From: Rostrohypoxylon terebratum
Taxonomy: Eukaryota; Ascomycota; Sordariomycetes; Xylariales; Hypoxylaceae
Assembly (NCBI GenBank): GCA_022497145.1
Contig: MU385891.1
Coordinates: 124,001 to 188,000, forward strand
Length of the DNA: 64,000 nt
Reading direction: 5' to 3'
Positions 22,561 to 36,621 of the stretch are shown piece by piece; within the stretch, counting starts at the first letter, position 1, and each line of letters begins with the position of its first letter. The translations under genes were made by a program, and so were the position numbers. The notes below the pieces were generated by a model. That model saw nothing but the letters and a program-made list of their open reading frames with translations, was not told where the DNA came from and searched no databases.

Positions 22561-25500
22561 ATGCTCAAAATAGTTGAAATTATTGTTCTTAAGCAGTCGT
22601 GAGCGGATCCAAGCTCGTCTCAGCGGGAGGGATAGCACGGACTTGTTGCGTAGTGTGACTAGAATAGGCAAAGAGGCTTTCTATGATATCAAACGTGTTA
22701 ATGGCTTGCTCCATACACTGTGCAAGACGGATCCAGATTCCAGATAGGAAGAAGAGCACCTGTCTGTATTCTTGGGCGCACATAAGAAGTCGCAAACATA
22801 ATTCTTGATATTGTAGTAGATCAAGACTCTAGCCTTGATTGGTCGACTGGCTAGTACTTAGAGCTGAGGTGGAGATTTCATAATAAGGACGGAAGTTGGT
22901 TTTGGGTGTGTTGTGTTATACTTGATTCTGCCTTGACATTTGGCATATGTGACGGCTCGTGCTATGAAAGGCAAAATGACATCCGACGGTGATGCAACAG
23001 ACTTCAATTAAATTAACTAAGGACACAACATGACCACCACATGAAGGGTCTTGATACTTCAAGCAGAACATTGGGTAGCCGCATCGTGACAGTCATGTTG
23101 TTGCTAGTACGTGACCCAGCCAACTCGACATTGGCCTCGTCGATTCGTGGCCGGTTAGTTGTACTCTGCCACTTAACTGAATAGGGTCCATTATCAGTAC
23201 TACATGTCTGTGGGAGCTTAAGTTGTGTGGATGTTGTTCTACGACGTCGAAAGGCTGCCCTAGAACTTGGCATGTGTGTAAGTACCGCATCGAGGATGTC
23301 GGTATCGTCGTTGCACTACCGAACAGCGTATCATTCATAGGCTGGAATGATGTTCGGGCACGGGAGAAAAACACATGCTAATTTCTCTTTAGTTCGTACT
23401 ATTATTACATGCTGTCGGACAATGTGTGCTATAAGGCAGTAGATACGCTAGTGGCGGACATCCCGTTTAGGGACAGGGTCGTTTGGCAAGTTTTAGCAAA
23501 TAGAATCCCTCATTTCATGTTGTGCGGTAACTCTTTAGATACCTTCACATAAGAAAAGGGTGCATGCTTCAAGTTAATAAGGTAGGTAGGTAATGTCGAC
23601 GGATGCAGGAGGCCGTCGTTTCAGGCCAATTCGACGAATCGTCGCTAGGAGGGCACTAAAGGGGGTCTCGCTCCCAGTTTGACCACGTACTAGACGCCGA
23701 GGAGGACACACGTTAGTCGAAGACATGACGAGTGCAGCGAATACGAAACTGTGGCTGAGGTGTGCATAATATCGAAATATCTAGTAGAGGTAGAGGTAGT
23801 CTAGGACTCTAGGAGTCTAGGTAACTAGGTAGGGAGAGATTTGAACATCTCTAGGGCCGGAGTGAACATATATCTTCGAAATTGGAAATATGTGGGCTGT
23901 GGCTTAAGTCCGGGGTGCCGCTTTTGTGCATCACGCATACAAGAGTTAGTCTAGCCGAGAGGACGATATCGTCACGGCATCCTGAAGATCGACATTTTAT
24001 CTCGACAAGCCTCTCCACCTCCCAGCCTTGAGATTAGCTACTGCGCGGTGGCTGCATCGTCTCATGCGTAGAGGTCACATATAAGTGCGAGATAGCCAGG
24101 ATAGCCTATACAGCTGCAAATCGAAAGCCGGAAATCCTGCAGGGAGATCACGTCGGCCCGCCGATGCGTCTGTGACGTTCCAGAACGGCGGGGTCTACAA
24201 ATGGCTGAGCCGTCGCCGCGGACGATATCTCAACCGGGCTTTCTGAGATGATCGTCAAAACAGGTGTTTGGGTTTTTAAGCTTGGTTAACATAGGGCCTA
24301 GGCACATACGCATCATTTGTCCATCTCTTGGACTTCTCACTGTAACCTCTCTGATAGATGGTGGGGCAACAGTGTACGATTTACTTGAGGGTGACTTGGA
24401 CGGTGGCTGAAGTCTACCCTTCACTAGTTCCCGTCGCAATTGGCGAGTCTCTGGCTGAGTTGATGGTGGTGACTGTTGTTGCCGTTGCTGTTCCTGCTTA
24501 TCAGACATGTTTCTCATGCCACCTGGACCAAGATGAGCTCATGTGGGGTATTCGATTATGATCGAATAGTCTTATAGTCTTATAGTCGCATATTGGTTTG
24601 CTGTCCGCAATGCAGGTCTCAAGCGATAGGCTGGGAAAATTATGTATGTGGTTTGCATGTTGTCGTATTTGGATTCGTTAGGTGCTGGAAGTGCTGGAAG
24701 TGCTGAAAGTTAATTGGAACTAAAAGACGGGTCGCTTATACGTCGGCAATTGAAAGCATGGACTGAAGATCAGGTGCCTTAAAAAATGCCTAGACGCTAT
24801 GACCCGTTTAGCTGCTTCCCAAGGTCCATAAGCTGGTTCAAGTGCGAACGATAGGTAATATTTTAGTCTACCCGGTCTGTAGGAGGTACGTAGGCATGTA
24901 GGCATGTAGCGCAGATGAACCTTGAAAAAAAAACGATGGACCTTCCCATCCTTTTAGTTTCCAGTTGCACAAAAACTATCTTGCAGGAGCGATTGAGAAT
25001 GATTGAGAGTGATTGGATGCTCAACAGTTATGTCATATGTCTCAATTGCAAACATTATATCCGCTAGAACCATTTTCAGATGCAAGGGAAGCTTTTTTCA
25101 AACTCAATTGGAAAAAAAAAGTTTCGATGGAAGTTTTCAACACTTTGCGAAGCATGTAAATATAGTGAGCAGATGCTGTCTCTAAGATGTCAGGGATTAT
25201 CATTTGAAGATGCAAATTGGGGTACGAGCACCTGACCATTGAGACCGGGGTTACCTTCCTATAACAGTATTCCGTTAACCTCAAATGGTAAGGCGTGATA
25301 TTCTTACCCCTCATTTCTACTTGTCCTTGGAAGGCGGCCAAGGAGGTCCTATGTAGGCCTGTGTAGTTGCATGCAGTTGACGACGTGAGATGGAGGTAGC
25401 TTTGCACAATGAACAACTCATTCTTTATTACAGAACTCGTGATTTGTTCATTGAGGTCATCGAGGTACCCCCTTCACCGGTTAGGTAATCTGGGTACCTG

Positions 25501-26509
25501 ATCATACCTTGTCCAGCTTGTGCCCGTTACCTTGTCCAGGTGCCCCCTACCTTGCTCCTACCTGACCCTACGTGCATTCCAATTCTTACGCCCTTTGAAA
25601 AAAAAAATCAATCAATCCAATCCCCGTGGTCAATTGGCACGGCTAGTTCCAAAGCATAAGATTTTTAAAGTTCGGGGTAGCTTCTGGTCCTTATAAGTCT
25701 TTTGGACCAAAGAAGCCAATCCATCCATAGAATCAACGAATTCTTGTGCTCCCTACACACTGCCTAATAATACATACCTGCTTTTTGACGCTGGCTATTC
25801 TTTCCCTTTTTTTTTCCTTTTTTAGTACATACGTACAATTCGTGCAATTAATAGAATTCTATAACATTTGAACCAGTTGATCTTGGAACCTTACCTAAGA
25901 CTTAAGTTGATCCACTTCCCACGCGTCGCCCGCCACCCGTGGACCCCGCGTTAAAGAAGGTTAACAGAGTTAGCGGCAAAAGTACAAATTTTTTCCATTG
26001 AGAAAGAGGTGTCCGGGTTTCCTTGCTAGGTGAGCAATTACGCTTTTTTTACGCACCAGACACACCAAAGACGCACCAGGACGCACCAGGACGCACCTAC
26101 CTACCCTACCTACTAGGTAAGCACCTAAGCACCTAAGCATCTAAGCACCTAAAGCGCTGAGCCGCCTTTTTTTTTCCCCTTCCCTCTCCCGCCCAAAAAA
26201 TTTCCTTAACTCATTATCCTTCCTTATCGCCTATTAGTCCAAAAACCACCCCTCCTCCAATTACTCAATTCCGTGATCGGTCTTGGACCTTGGACCTCGA
26301 CGCAAGACCCAAAGCTGAGCAAGCAAATCTCAGCCTCGGCCGGTATAGCGGCGCGCAACGGCATAGCGGCATACGGAGCTCTACGGGGTGAAGTAATTAC
26401 CTCAAGCAAATCATCAATTCGCCCTATCGCCCTATCACCCTGCCGTTCATCACATCTGTCATCTGAGATCCGCTTGATATAATTTGTCAATTCACGGTTC
26501 CCAAGGTGC
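22561..26509. other. Intergenic, 3.9 kb, no confident gene
   Basis: No gene is supported. A Gln/Ser/Pro-rich frame of 95 codons on the minus strand (24517-24230) begins with ATG but has no recognisable homology. The stretch contains short tandem duplications at 24566-24587 (8-base unit), 24682-24708 (9-base unit), 24891-24909 (8-base unit) and 26070-26152, plus CTAGGTAG runs near 23580 and 23810-23835. The last 700 bases are pyrimidine-rich with several homopolymer tracts. They are the likely promoter and leader of the transcription factor gene. Confidence 0.55.
26070..26152 (+). repeat. Two adjacent short tandem arrays upstream of the Zn2Cys6 gene
   Basis: GACGCACCAG occurs twice with a third partial copy (26070-26097). 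GCACCTAA then occurs four times with one mismatch (26121-26152). The arrays lie 360-440 bases upstream of the start codon. Confidence 0.85.
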
Positions 26510-29051
26510 ATGGATGGTCACACAGTCGCCGGTGCCGTTTCGGCCCCGTCAACGAGCCCTACCAGCCCCATGAGCATACATCGTCATGGCTCCATGAAGC
26601 GAAAGCGCAGCGAAGGAGGGATCGGAGTCGATAGTAGCCCGGGAAGCGCTATCGGCGACGAGGACCACTCCTTAGCAGAACCTGAAAAGAAGAGGCAGCC
26701 TGGCGTGAAGCGGTACGTTAACAAAGAATCAATTCAAATTTACCCCATTCTCCGTCTCGACTACTCATGATGTATATGGTATTCGTGTCATTTGTTCACC
26801 TACATAGTATGTGGGTGTAGGTATAAGGTAAAACATACTTATATATTTATATCGATCTATATATTTGTAGTATCCATCAGGATGCTATATTAAGATATAT
26901 ACGATGGTATATGGTATATGATATATCAACATGCATGCATACATATAACATGCATATCTCTAACATAAAATATAAAACAATTGCATTACCTAGCTAACGA
27001 GGTCATATTGACAGAGCCTGTAACGAATGTAGGCAGCAGAAACTGAGGTGCGATGTTGTCCAAGAACCATTTCAGAGTTGTTCGAGGTGTAATCGTCTAA
27101 AGCTCGAGTGCAAGATCGAGTCCAACTTTAAGCGAATCGGCAAGCGATCAAAACATGCGGAAATGGAAAAAGAGATTGATCGCCTACGACGAAAGATAGG
27201 CCAAGCGAAGGCCCAGGGTTTTGTAATAGACGATGACGAAGACCTGCAATCGCAATTGCAATCCCCCGTCGCAAATAGTGCGTATTCGCATACCCGAAAT
27301 CCTTCGCTCATGGGATCCGATGAAGCTGTCACCTCCCTTCTGACTCTTAAGCGAGGAGGGTCGTATAGCTTGGCCGCAACCCATTATGCCTATGAGCTTG
27401 AGACAGTGCGACTGACCGAGCAGGATGTCCATGGTTTATTCCAGGAATTCTTCTCATGTTACCACCCATTTCTTCCTTTCCTCAACGAGCACCAACCACC
27501 GGATCTCTACTATCAACAACACGCTTTGCTTTTCTGGACCATAATTGCCATTGCCTCCCGACGTTACCCCCCAAAACCAAGTATTCTACATGAGCTTTCG
27601 AGCGGTCCTCTAAACAGGTTACTATGGAGCACCGTAGGCGACGTGCCTAACAGCTACTTCGTCGTTAAGGCACTTTGTCTGCTGTGTACCTGGCCTCTGC
27701 CGACCAGTACGACCACAGCGGACCCGACTCATATATTATGTGGTGTGATGATGAAAGCTGCCACAGGTATCGGCTTACATCGGCCTAACCATACCCAGGA
27801 TTTCTCGCGCGTCTCCGTTGAGCTAAACAAGGAGCAACTTCACGATCGAGTTACAACTTGGGCTGTATGCAACATTGTTGCTCAATCGATCGGAACGGGT
27901 TACGGTCAACCCGCCACTACGCTTTATGACTGGACACTTGCCATCCGCCCCGGCGAGGATGGTCCCTTTACGTTATCGCCTGAACTCGAGGCTAGATTGA
28001 GAATAGAGAGATTTTGTGATAAAGTCTCCAAAGAAATGTATAGTAATGCGAGCGATCCTAGAGGTGTGGCCGGTGACGAGCATCGGGCGATGCTGATGCG
28101 AGTGTACCGTCGAGACTTCCAAGAACTACAGGCATCGATCCTTTCCCAACGTCTAACGCCCATCGTGGAGATTCACCTGACAGCTGCCAACGTTCACCTC
28201 CGCCTTGCCGGATTCTTTGACTCTAGCAGTACCCCTGGTTACATGGATGATTTGATGGGCCTCTGGCGAGCTATTACAAGCTTCCTAGATCTGCTGTTCC
28301 TAGAATCTAACCAGCACATCTTGCTCTATGCCACTAACTACATCCAACAGATGCTCGTCGCTGCTGGGTTTGCCTTGTTAAAGTTGATGAGATCATTCTT
28401 TGCCAAGACGATAGAGTTTGAGAGGGGGCGAACGCTGTTTCACAAGACCATTCAGGCGATACGTTCGACGAGCGTCCTAGACAACGATCTTCAATGGCGG
28501 TTAGCAGAGCTCATGGTCCAGATGTGGAACGGCGCCCGAATCGATAATAAGAACAACACCTCATACCACGACGATGAAAATCAGGTTCTTATTGACGATA
28601 GTCTGCAACTGAAGGTGCGATGTAGGCATAGCATGAGTCTTGTGTTCGACTCTATTTGGCGATGGAGGGAGGAGTATCAAGCTCAGGGCCGTGGTACGCT
28701 CGACGGTATGTCGTTTTCCTTATCTCTCCATATATATCACACTAATATGAGCGAGTAGCTCTCAAGCAGCCAACTAATCCGGACTCAGGTAATGAGTCTT
28801 CAGCGTCATCCACCCACATGGACAGCACACTTTTGCCTCATAACAATCTCGCGAATTTGACAACGATGGCGACGAGTAACGGCGGCATAACACCAACCGC
28901 AAGCCATGGCCTCAACGCCGGTGCTAATAGCATGATCGGCATTGGCTATGGCAGCGATGCTAACTACGACTTCTTTGATCCCCAACACTGGATGCTTGAC
29001 GGTTTGTTAGATTTTAACTACACATATGCCCAACCTCTGGAGGGCATGTAG
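26510..29051 (+). CDS. Zn2Cys6 transcription factor, PrtT/War1-like
   Basis: Exons are 26510-26712, 27015-28705 and 28789-29051 (718 residues, frame preserved). The first intron (302 bases) joins KKRQPGVKR to ACNECRQQKLRCD; the second (83 bases, CTAAT branch, CTCAG acceptor) joins TLDG to NESSASSTH. The zinc cluster at about residues 70-102 is CNEC-x6-C-x9-CSRC-x6-C. A basic linker (NFKRIGKRSKHAEMEKEIDRLRRKI) leading into a short coiled coil follows, the layout of the War1/Leu3-type group that includes PrtT, a regulator of secreted proteases in Aspergillus. The middle region resembles the fungal-specific regulatory domain. The C-terminus (HWMLDGLLDFNYTYAQPLEGM) is acidic and aromatic, like an activation tail. 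The family is clear; the PrtT-like label is my recollection, and target genes are unknown. Confidence 0.88.
26713..27014 (+). other. Unusually long AT-rich intron of the Zn2Cys6 gene
   Basis: At 302 bases this intron is three to six times longer than the others here. It is dense in ATAT, TATGGTATATG and CATGCATACATA runs, and includes ACCTACATAGTATGTG near 26800, a copy of a palindrome seen elsewhere. The donor is GTACGT and the acceptor TTGACAG. It separates the N-terminal exon from the zinc cluster. Confidence 0.75.
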
Positions 29052-32000
29052 GGCTCACCTTCTGACGTTGATATGAATAACGGAGAAAGCTTTGGCGGCC
29101 AACAGCACGACGAATCAAGCTGAGACATCAGAATTCGATAAAACAAAATGGGGTTTACAACTTGGAAAGACACGGGCACGATTATCATATATGAGGGTGG
29201 GGATTCAACGACGCACTGGGAACATGACTTGCGCGAGGTTTAAACGCCAAGAACTGTTCCATTCACCTGCCACCTGGAGTGGGTTTTAATTACGTTCGAT
29301 GCTGAAGATTGCGCTTCAGTATAGATTGACTATGATTAGGGAGAAATGACCAAAGATGGCCTAATACCCCTTTGCTTGCGCGTGGTATAATTGCAAAAAG
29401 GGGGACACTATACCAGGTGCGGACGGGGTTCAAGCGGATTGTTTACATGTGATATATATAACCTGTATATCTTGGTCTCACGGTGGTCTATTGACATAGT
29501 CAGCATTGATTCGGAGCAGAGCACGAAATCGAAATTGTTCAACATATTCTCGCGCTTCCTAAACAGAAGTCGATCCATGGGAATTTGACCTACCCAAGTC
29601 TTCCAGCAGAGAGGGCAATGGCCAACCCACCAGCCCCGCCAGGACCGGTCATAGTCCTATGCATCGTGAGGCAGTGCTTAGAATTTCTGGAGAATAAAGT
29701 TTGGCAGTTTTCTGCGAAGGCAGCTGAATCCTACAATAATCCTAGGGGGATATCTTGTTTGGGGACAGATCCAACGAGGTTGTAGCTGAACGGTTGAGAA
29801 GTCTCCGGCAGTGCGAGCTCTCGGACCGAGTACCTGAGGGTATATAAGGTATGTCATGTATAAATGCCATGTGGTTTTAATTACGCGCGCGTAAGCTTCG
29901 CTACCATGGATACGAAGCTTTTGTTTCTCTGTGATAAGTACCGGGCGAGGATCGAGGTCGGGTGACACCTCACTGATTCCGATGTTGAACAGGGAACGAA
30001 TGTGTGATATTTACGGTAAATCGCCAGAAATAGCGACAGAAATATTCCATCTCGGCACCTTTCACGCCCGTGAACCGACTCTTGACACCATCTTACAGGT
30101 CCTTGGGTTCGGGGTGGTTGCGGAGGACGCGGAATTCTCCATGAGCCAAGTACCTAGGCTTTCTTGATTTTTTATCGCGCGGTATAGCTACACTCGGTGC
30201 TAGGCAAATGGGGGACGAGGTGACGATCACCACATCACTAGCCTTCCCAAATCGGAACGTGAATATCAAAGGTGTGTGTGGGAGGAGCGACGACAAAAGG
30301 TGAGATCGCCCCCTCAGGTAGATGAGCAGGCGTGTTTCAGAACTGCGCGTGGCTGGCCCGGATTGTAACCTACGAGTTACGTTGTAAGCCCACACTGGAA
30401 TCTTACGTACGTATGTCGCGTGGCATATATCTGAGAACCTGTAGACCGACGGCGTAGACCAAAATGCTGGACGCTCTCCCTTATCTCAGCGAAGGTGGTG
30501 TGGTCTGGTTCCTCGCTAAGAACTGCTCTGTTGGAAGGCGGTTGCTACTTTCTATCCCTCGAGGTCGCTTCGCTGGTTTCTTTTTTTGGTAAGTGTTGTT
30601 GGCTCGTGGTTGACTAGCATTCATTTCTTCTTTCTGATTTTCCCGCATGATGGGTTGTACCGCAAGATGTATAGCTACGAATTAGTTACTAACACATCGA
30701 TATCACCACTTTCATCATCGCCTTCCTAGCTCTTTTTAGTTCGGTCTCATAAAACTGACATGCACTAGGTCTTTGCTGATGTGATATGATGCAATGTGAC
30801 GTCCTCCGATCTCCCAATACCTAGGAAGGTCCCGGAAGAAGGATCAAAGAAGCCACATAGAAGCTAGTTGGTCAGCGCCTACAATTTCGCCCCCAATACA
30901 TGAAGCACGAGTTCAGTAGCCTAATGAAGAGTTTCAGGCCATTGCCGTCATACTAAATCACTGCTTTCTTTGATCCGTACCTGGAAGTATGGAGAGCATA
31001 GGGCTATAAGGGCGTAGGGCTAGCGTTATGTGCCTGTCGGCAGATCCGGGGCTTCTGTTCCTGCGTCTTCGGGTCGATTCTTATGAGATAGGCGTAGATC
31101 GACGAAACAAGCTGCTTTCTAGTACAGCGCCGCGCCGCAAACACGCGGCATCATACCAACCAAGCATTTCTAATTGTTCCGTCTACGGAAAGTTCGCCTC
31201 GGTCTACCCTGAGACCCCGGAGGAATCGGTGCTACAAATTATTTGGCTCCTTTGTGGACGGCCAAAACACCAGAGAAAGGAAGATCGGCCATCGTCGGAG
31301 CGGCGAACCTCCGGTTCCCACGGAGCACAATGGCATATCCCGAGGCAAGCCCGCGGAGATAAGAAGTTTCATACCCTCTAGAAAGGCTGGTTTCACGAAG
31401 GAGAGTTCACACTACCATATCTGTCTGTCCGCGCCTCCGGGTTATTCCCTGAGCGACAGCGTGGTAGTTGTGTAATGCCAGGATTCGAGATGCTTTACTA
31501 CGCCGCTTCTAGCCATGCCCTTACGGTAGCCGGTAAATTTGAGATCCTGTACAAGATAATTACGTGATGGGGTTCCAGATCTCATCTGTTTCAGGAAGTA
31601 GGGTCAAAAAGCTACGACACGATAGAGTTGACTGGGGAAAGCGAGCTGTAACATGAAACACAGATGCTTGTCACGATGCTACCTTACCATGCGTCTGTAC
31701 GGTCTATCTTTTCGGATTCTGGTTCTCATCTGCATGCGTCTTTGCTAAATGGCAAGGTCGCAATAGAGCGACGACTTGAATCCTGAATCATGCGGGAAAA
31801 CCAATGGGAACTTGAGCTTTCGGCTGTAGGGTCATTCAATACCAGACATCAACCATGGTACGAGAAGAATAGGTCGTAACATTTACAGGACCCGGAATGC
31901 AACTATGAAAGATTGCCTCGTGCTCTGTGTAACACTGTTGAGCCCTGAGGCTACGTTGGAGCCAGTTGGAACGTTTGGAACAGGCATCTGACTGGCATCT

Positions 32001-35000
32001 GGTTTAAGCGAAATCCATCGACGTAGGTCTGCCACGAGGTAAGCGCCCACCTGGGTGGTCAGGAAGGATCCATACCGCCAACAAAGTTGGATAATATTAA
32101 TACCGAGTCTGAAGTAAGCGTAGGTGAAGCATCGAGGAATCGCGGTGAGCCCTGGCTAAAGGCTGAAATTGGCGATAAAGCACATGAACTATTTACATAG
32201 TAGTCAGTAGTTCATGAGCAGTCCGTGGTAATGGGACGAGAAGGAGAGGTAAGATTACCCGGTATTTAGGTTGCTGCAGCAGGAAATTGCGCAGTGCCAT
32301 CATCTGTGGCCATCGCCGTGACCTTGGTCGTCTATTTCCTACCTGGTACTTCACTTTCTCATCTAAGCTCGAGACTGACGATAACTTCATTTCGGGGTCA
32401 CCGCCAAGAGCCCAAGTAGGGTGTTTTTTTGGAGTAATATTCCTGCCAATCTGAACAAAAAAGTGTATCTGTAAGAGGAAAAAATTCAACACCTCAAACC
32501 GGCCCCCCAAACGGGCCGGTGGCGCTCCCAAGTGGTGATGTAAATGGCGCTTGCGCGGACTGGGCGACGAATTCTATTCGGTAAAAAGTGGCCGAAAAAA
32601 TTCCTCCGGTGTTACAGAAGCTTTCCTCCCCACGCTTCCATCTTGATTTTGACCCTCCGGGACTCAGCGCTCTCTCCTCGGCCTTGGACTCGTAACTTGG
32701 TAGACTATGCCACGTCTGGTTCGATCCGGACCCAGCGAGTCGGCCGTGTGGCTAAGCTCGTTCGAGCTCGAAACTCGAGCGGAGGACGGCCGGCATTTGG
32801 GTCGCATGATGGGCGAGGCAGGCTGGCAGGCGACCGCTGATCAGCGACAAATTACGGTCGAGAGAGACGACACGCTTCCAGTACCGGATAAGCGCTGTGT
32901 CGAAGAAACGGGGGCCAAAATCTGCACCATTGCGGCGGTGCTGGTCTGGCTGTCTGGTCAGGCTGATTCTGCATTTTCGAAACTTCCACTTCTCTTTCTC
33001 CTTTCGGATTTGCCAAAGCCTTTCCTTTCCAGTGACCGTATCGAAGCAGGCAATGGACCCAGTATCTCGTTGTACGGCAATGAGAAAAACACGCACAGGC
33101 ATAATACAATCCTACCCAATTGTTCATTGATTGAATAACTCGACTCGGTTAGGGAAGAGGCGCGGGTGGCCGACGTTGCATCCTCGCACTCTTCCGGTCA
33201 AATAGCCGACGTCTCGAGTACCCCAAACACAAAAAAGTCCCATTCTACCTACCCCGGCGTCGAGCAACTACAATACCGTGAATACCGTAGCTTTTCTCAA
33301 ATCCCTTCCTTCTGGTGTCGGTTTTTGATCGGTATTTGGTATTTGTTCAGTGTTCTAGTGCTTCCTCGCCCAGACTTTCTTGGGGCGCGGACACGCAGGA
33401 GTCTTGGGGGCTATCATTATAGAATATAAGGACCCACGCTTAGGATTGGATAATAGCTCGAACGATAGTCATCAGGCTTTGGAAGAGCAGCAACCAACAT
33501 TAAGATCCTCCTCCTTTCCCTCGGGATATGTGTTGGTACCCTGGATTTTATTCAACCACCCATACCGCCCAGATCATAGGGCTGGCCAATGGAGCGGGTA
33601 TAGTGTCAGCAAGCGTTACCGAAGGATCGGCGACCAATCCAGATGACGCACATGCTATATATCAAAGAGCTTCTCATCATCGGTATGTGACAATATGCAG
33701 ATGGAGGCGAAAATACACCGGCTCGAAGAGTAACGTTAAGATTAGGTGTATTGTGTCTGCTACTCGGTATCTGCTGCTTCCGAGTACATTGAGATCCCTT
33801 GCTGTGCTGCAGAAGAAGGCACCACTGTGCAGCCCAGCCGCCATAAGGAGTAAATAATGTTGAACTGCCGGATAAGTCATTCAAGCATACCTTAACTAGC
33901 CATCTCGAGTCATTCCGATCTACGATAAATGCCATATATCTAATCTAAGTCATTACATAGATATGGGCGACTCTTTAAAAAGGGGGGGAGCGCTCAGGCT
34001 ACCTCACTAGATATTTACTTCGGCTCGGGCGGAATCAATCTTGGCAGATACTTGGGGATACCGACGGAGCGAGCTCATAGGATGGGAGAAACCCTCAGAC
34101 TTGCAGATACCAGCAAGGGTAGAGCTTCGTAATCGTTTAAAACCCTCACCGTAGACAGATGAATCGGGTCAAGCTCGCCAGGGAGTATCGAGTATCATAC
34201 AGAGATACAAAGGGTGGGTTCACAGTCACAATAGACTCATGGCTCCATGTTTCTATCTCTAGATCGAGTGTCAACAAGACGATAATACCCACTTCATCCA
34301 GAGGATGAAGATGACAGGATTTTGAGCTTCTGGGTTAGCACGTGGCCGGCAATACTAAGCTAGGGGAGTCTACGTTCAGCCCCACGATGAGCATACCATT
34401 GTCATTGACGGGTATTAATTACATAGGTTTCGATATGGTCATGTTGGTCATCCTACAATGTCTTGACCTGCCCAAAGCGACCTCTTCACTGAAGATGTAT
34501 CTGCCCAAGTATCGCAAGGGAAATCAGGTACCGGCCGAGATGTCTTTGATAATATTGCATCGATTAGATTGAGCCCTTTGTCAGGGGAAGCTGCTATTCC
34601 AAATGGCGGCAAGGATACCGGGCTCTACGTTGTGGTGCTGGAAACCCCTGAGTCTTAATTACCTAGATGCCCGGTAGGCTCCTGAACGAGGTACCTACCT
34701 GCTGTTAAGGGGGGCCCATAAGAATTGCCTCCCTGTAAATGAACAACCACCCCGTGTCAATGCGCTTTTAATTAACGCTGTTCGGGATATAGGCTAGAAG
34801 TCTGCCTCTCCTTGCCTACGAAATATGAAGTAGGCAGGAAGTCGATCCTCCTCGGCTGCAGAGTATGTGAGTGTTTACTTTTTCCTTCTCGTCGTATTAC
34901 CTAGATGACACACACGCCTCGGACTGAGCCCCTAAACCCAAACTCGACAGGACGCTATAGTGAGAGACGGCTACAAACGACTACCTAATTACCGACACCA

Positions 35001-36560
35001 TACTACTCCCCGGTGGCTCCCCGATGGTTGTTGGCGCACTCGATGCTTTTTTGCCACGAGATCGATTGGGAAGTTAAAACGGGAAACACGCAAAATTAAG
35101 CTTGTTTTCTTTAACCGACGTGGACCATGGAATGGGTCCTTGGGGATCGCGTCAAAATTTACTGCTCAACCGCGCATCTCGCCAGCAACATATGAGAAAA
35201 AGATACTTGCCGTCTTGGACCCACGTCCACGATGTCCAACGGCATAGTTCGCACGAGCGTGGCGCTTATGTGCATTATTGTGGTAGCATTGGGATAGTTA
35301 ATCAGAAGTCCGACGTCGCAATGAAGGGGTGACAATTGGTGAGTAACCTGCCTGTTTGGCAGATCCCAGAGTTGGTAATCTCTGCGTGGAGTGATATCCA
35401 AAGCCCCGGGTCGGTAGCCGAGGCTGCCCACTGGTGTTTTTACGTGCCTGGGGGTACAGGCCTTGTCCAAGGGGGTTCGCAATCGGGATCTGATCCTCGT
35501 TATTCGATACAAGTTGACTTAGACTAGAAACCCCTAATGCACCGTGTGCCCTTGGCTTAGGTACTTTCCGCCCTAAAAGGTTCCCCAAAGTTTTTGCTAG
35601 AGTCCGTTGGCTACAAAACGGTGGGAACTGCGTTTATTTAGACTTGTTGGTTCTGACTACTCCAGCTTAGATCGCTTACTGAGCAGATCCCAACACGTGT
35701 AGAGGCTTAGATCGCGACTAAAACTAGCTATCTCTCCAAACAAGCGCGCGGATGGCGATGGGCTTGTCGCGGCGAGGAGTGTAAAGAAAGTGGTTGCATG
35801 GGAAAGGTGTTGTGTAAAAAAGAGTCTTGTGATAGTACCCAGTCAGATTCTATCTCGTATATCACCGCTGCCTCGGGTATCTCTGTCCCTTGATAGGTTC
35901 CCTAAATATACTCTTCCTAATACGATCAAGTGCCAAGATTCCGATGCGACTGCGTATAATTCTTCCATTCTCGGGACTATATATGAACCGACTCACCAAC
36001 GACCGTCCGCGGTCCGGTCCGAATATAGAACTCACATGAAAAGCTCAGCCCTATCGTATAGGCACAAAGGAAGAGAGGGGGAGGAAGACCAGGACCGTGG
36101 ATATGTTGTGATTGCTATTTGTAGATTTGTAGATTTGCAGATTCGTAGTACCTGGTGTAGCACCTAGTTCAACATATGCCGAAGCTTAGATGCTGGAACA
36201 CCTCAACCTCCATTTAGAGTGCTGATGCTACGCACACGCCGCTTACCGCTAGTTCACGAAGAGATAACGGGCCGAGGAGGTTTCAGCAAGTGAAGGAATT
36301 AAGGGACTTTTTTTTTCAATTTACAAGGCTTGACGCTCACATAGGTAACTAGTCGATGAGGCACGATTCTTGGCAATATTCCTTTCATCAATGCGGGCTG
36401 CGCAGTATTGCCTGCTGTATTATACCTAGCATTGGATTATCAGTATGAGCATGTACTAATAGTATAGACTTACTATTGTCTCACGCACATAAACCTGGAA
36501 AACTGGCTCAAGTCAGCGTCACACGCACCCTTCAGACAATTAGAGAGAGTGAGAAGAGGT

Positions 36561-36621
36561 AAGTATGATAAGTATGGTAAGTATAGGTTCCAGTGGTTCC
36601 AGTGGTTCCAATGGTTCCATA
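36561..36621 (+). repeat. Two consecutive 9-base tandem arrays
   Basis: AAGTATGAT-type units (two full plus one partial copy, 36561-36585) are followed directly by four copies of GGTTCCAGT with minor variation (36586-36621). Confidence 0.85.

Noticed and set aside
24230..24517. 95-codon Gln/Ser/Pro-rich frame on the minus strand with an ATG
   Set aside because: Low complexity, no recognised homology and no neighbouring exon. A small real gene cannot be excluded but is not supported.
32640..32745. tRNA-like GGTTCGATCC box
   Set aside because: The potential T arm has a six-base loop and no matching acceptor or anticodon arms could be found.
32707..33138. 143-codon frame in the large gene-poor block
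   Set aside because: Other frames of similar length overlap it on both strands, with no recognisable motif and no splice-supported extension.
33380..33860. Possible transporter relic in 33.4-33.9 kb
   Set aside because: Short phrases in different frames looked protein-like, but no frame or set of frameshifts gave a consistent family match.
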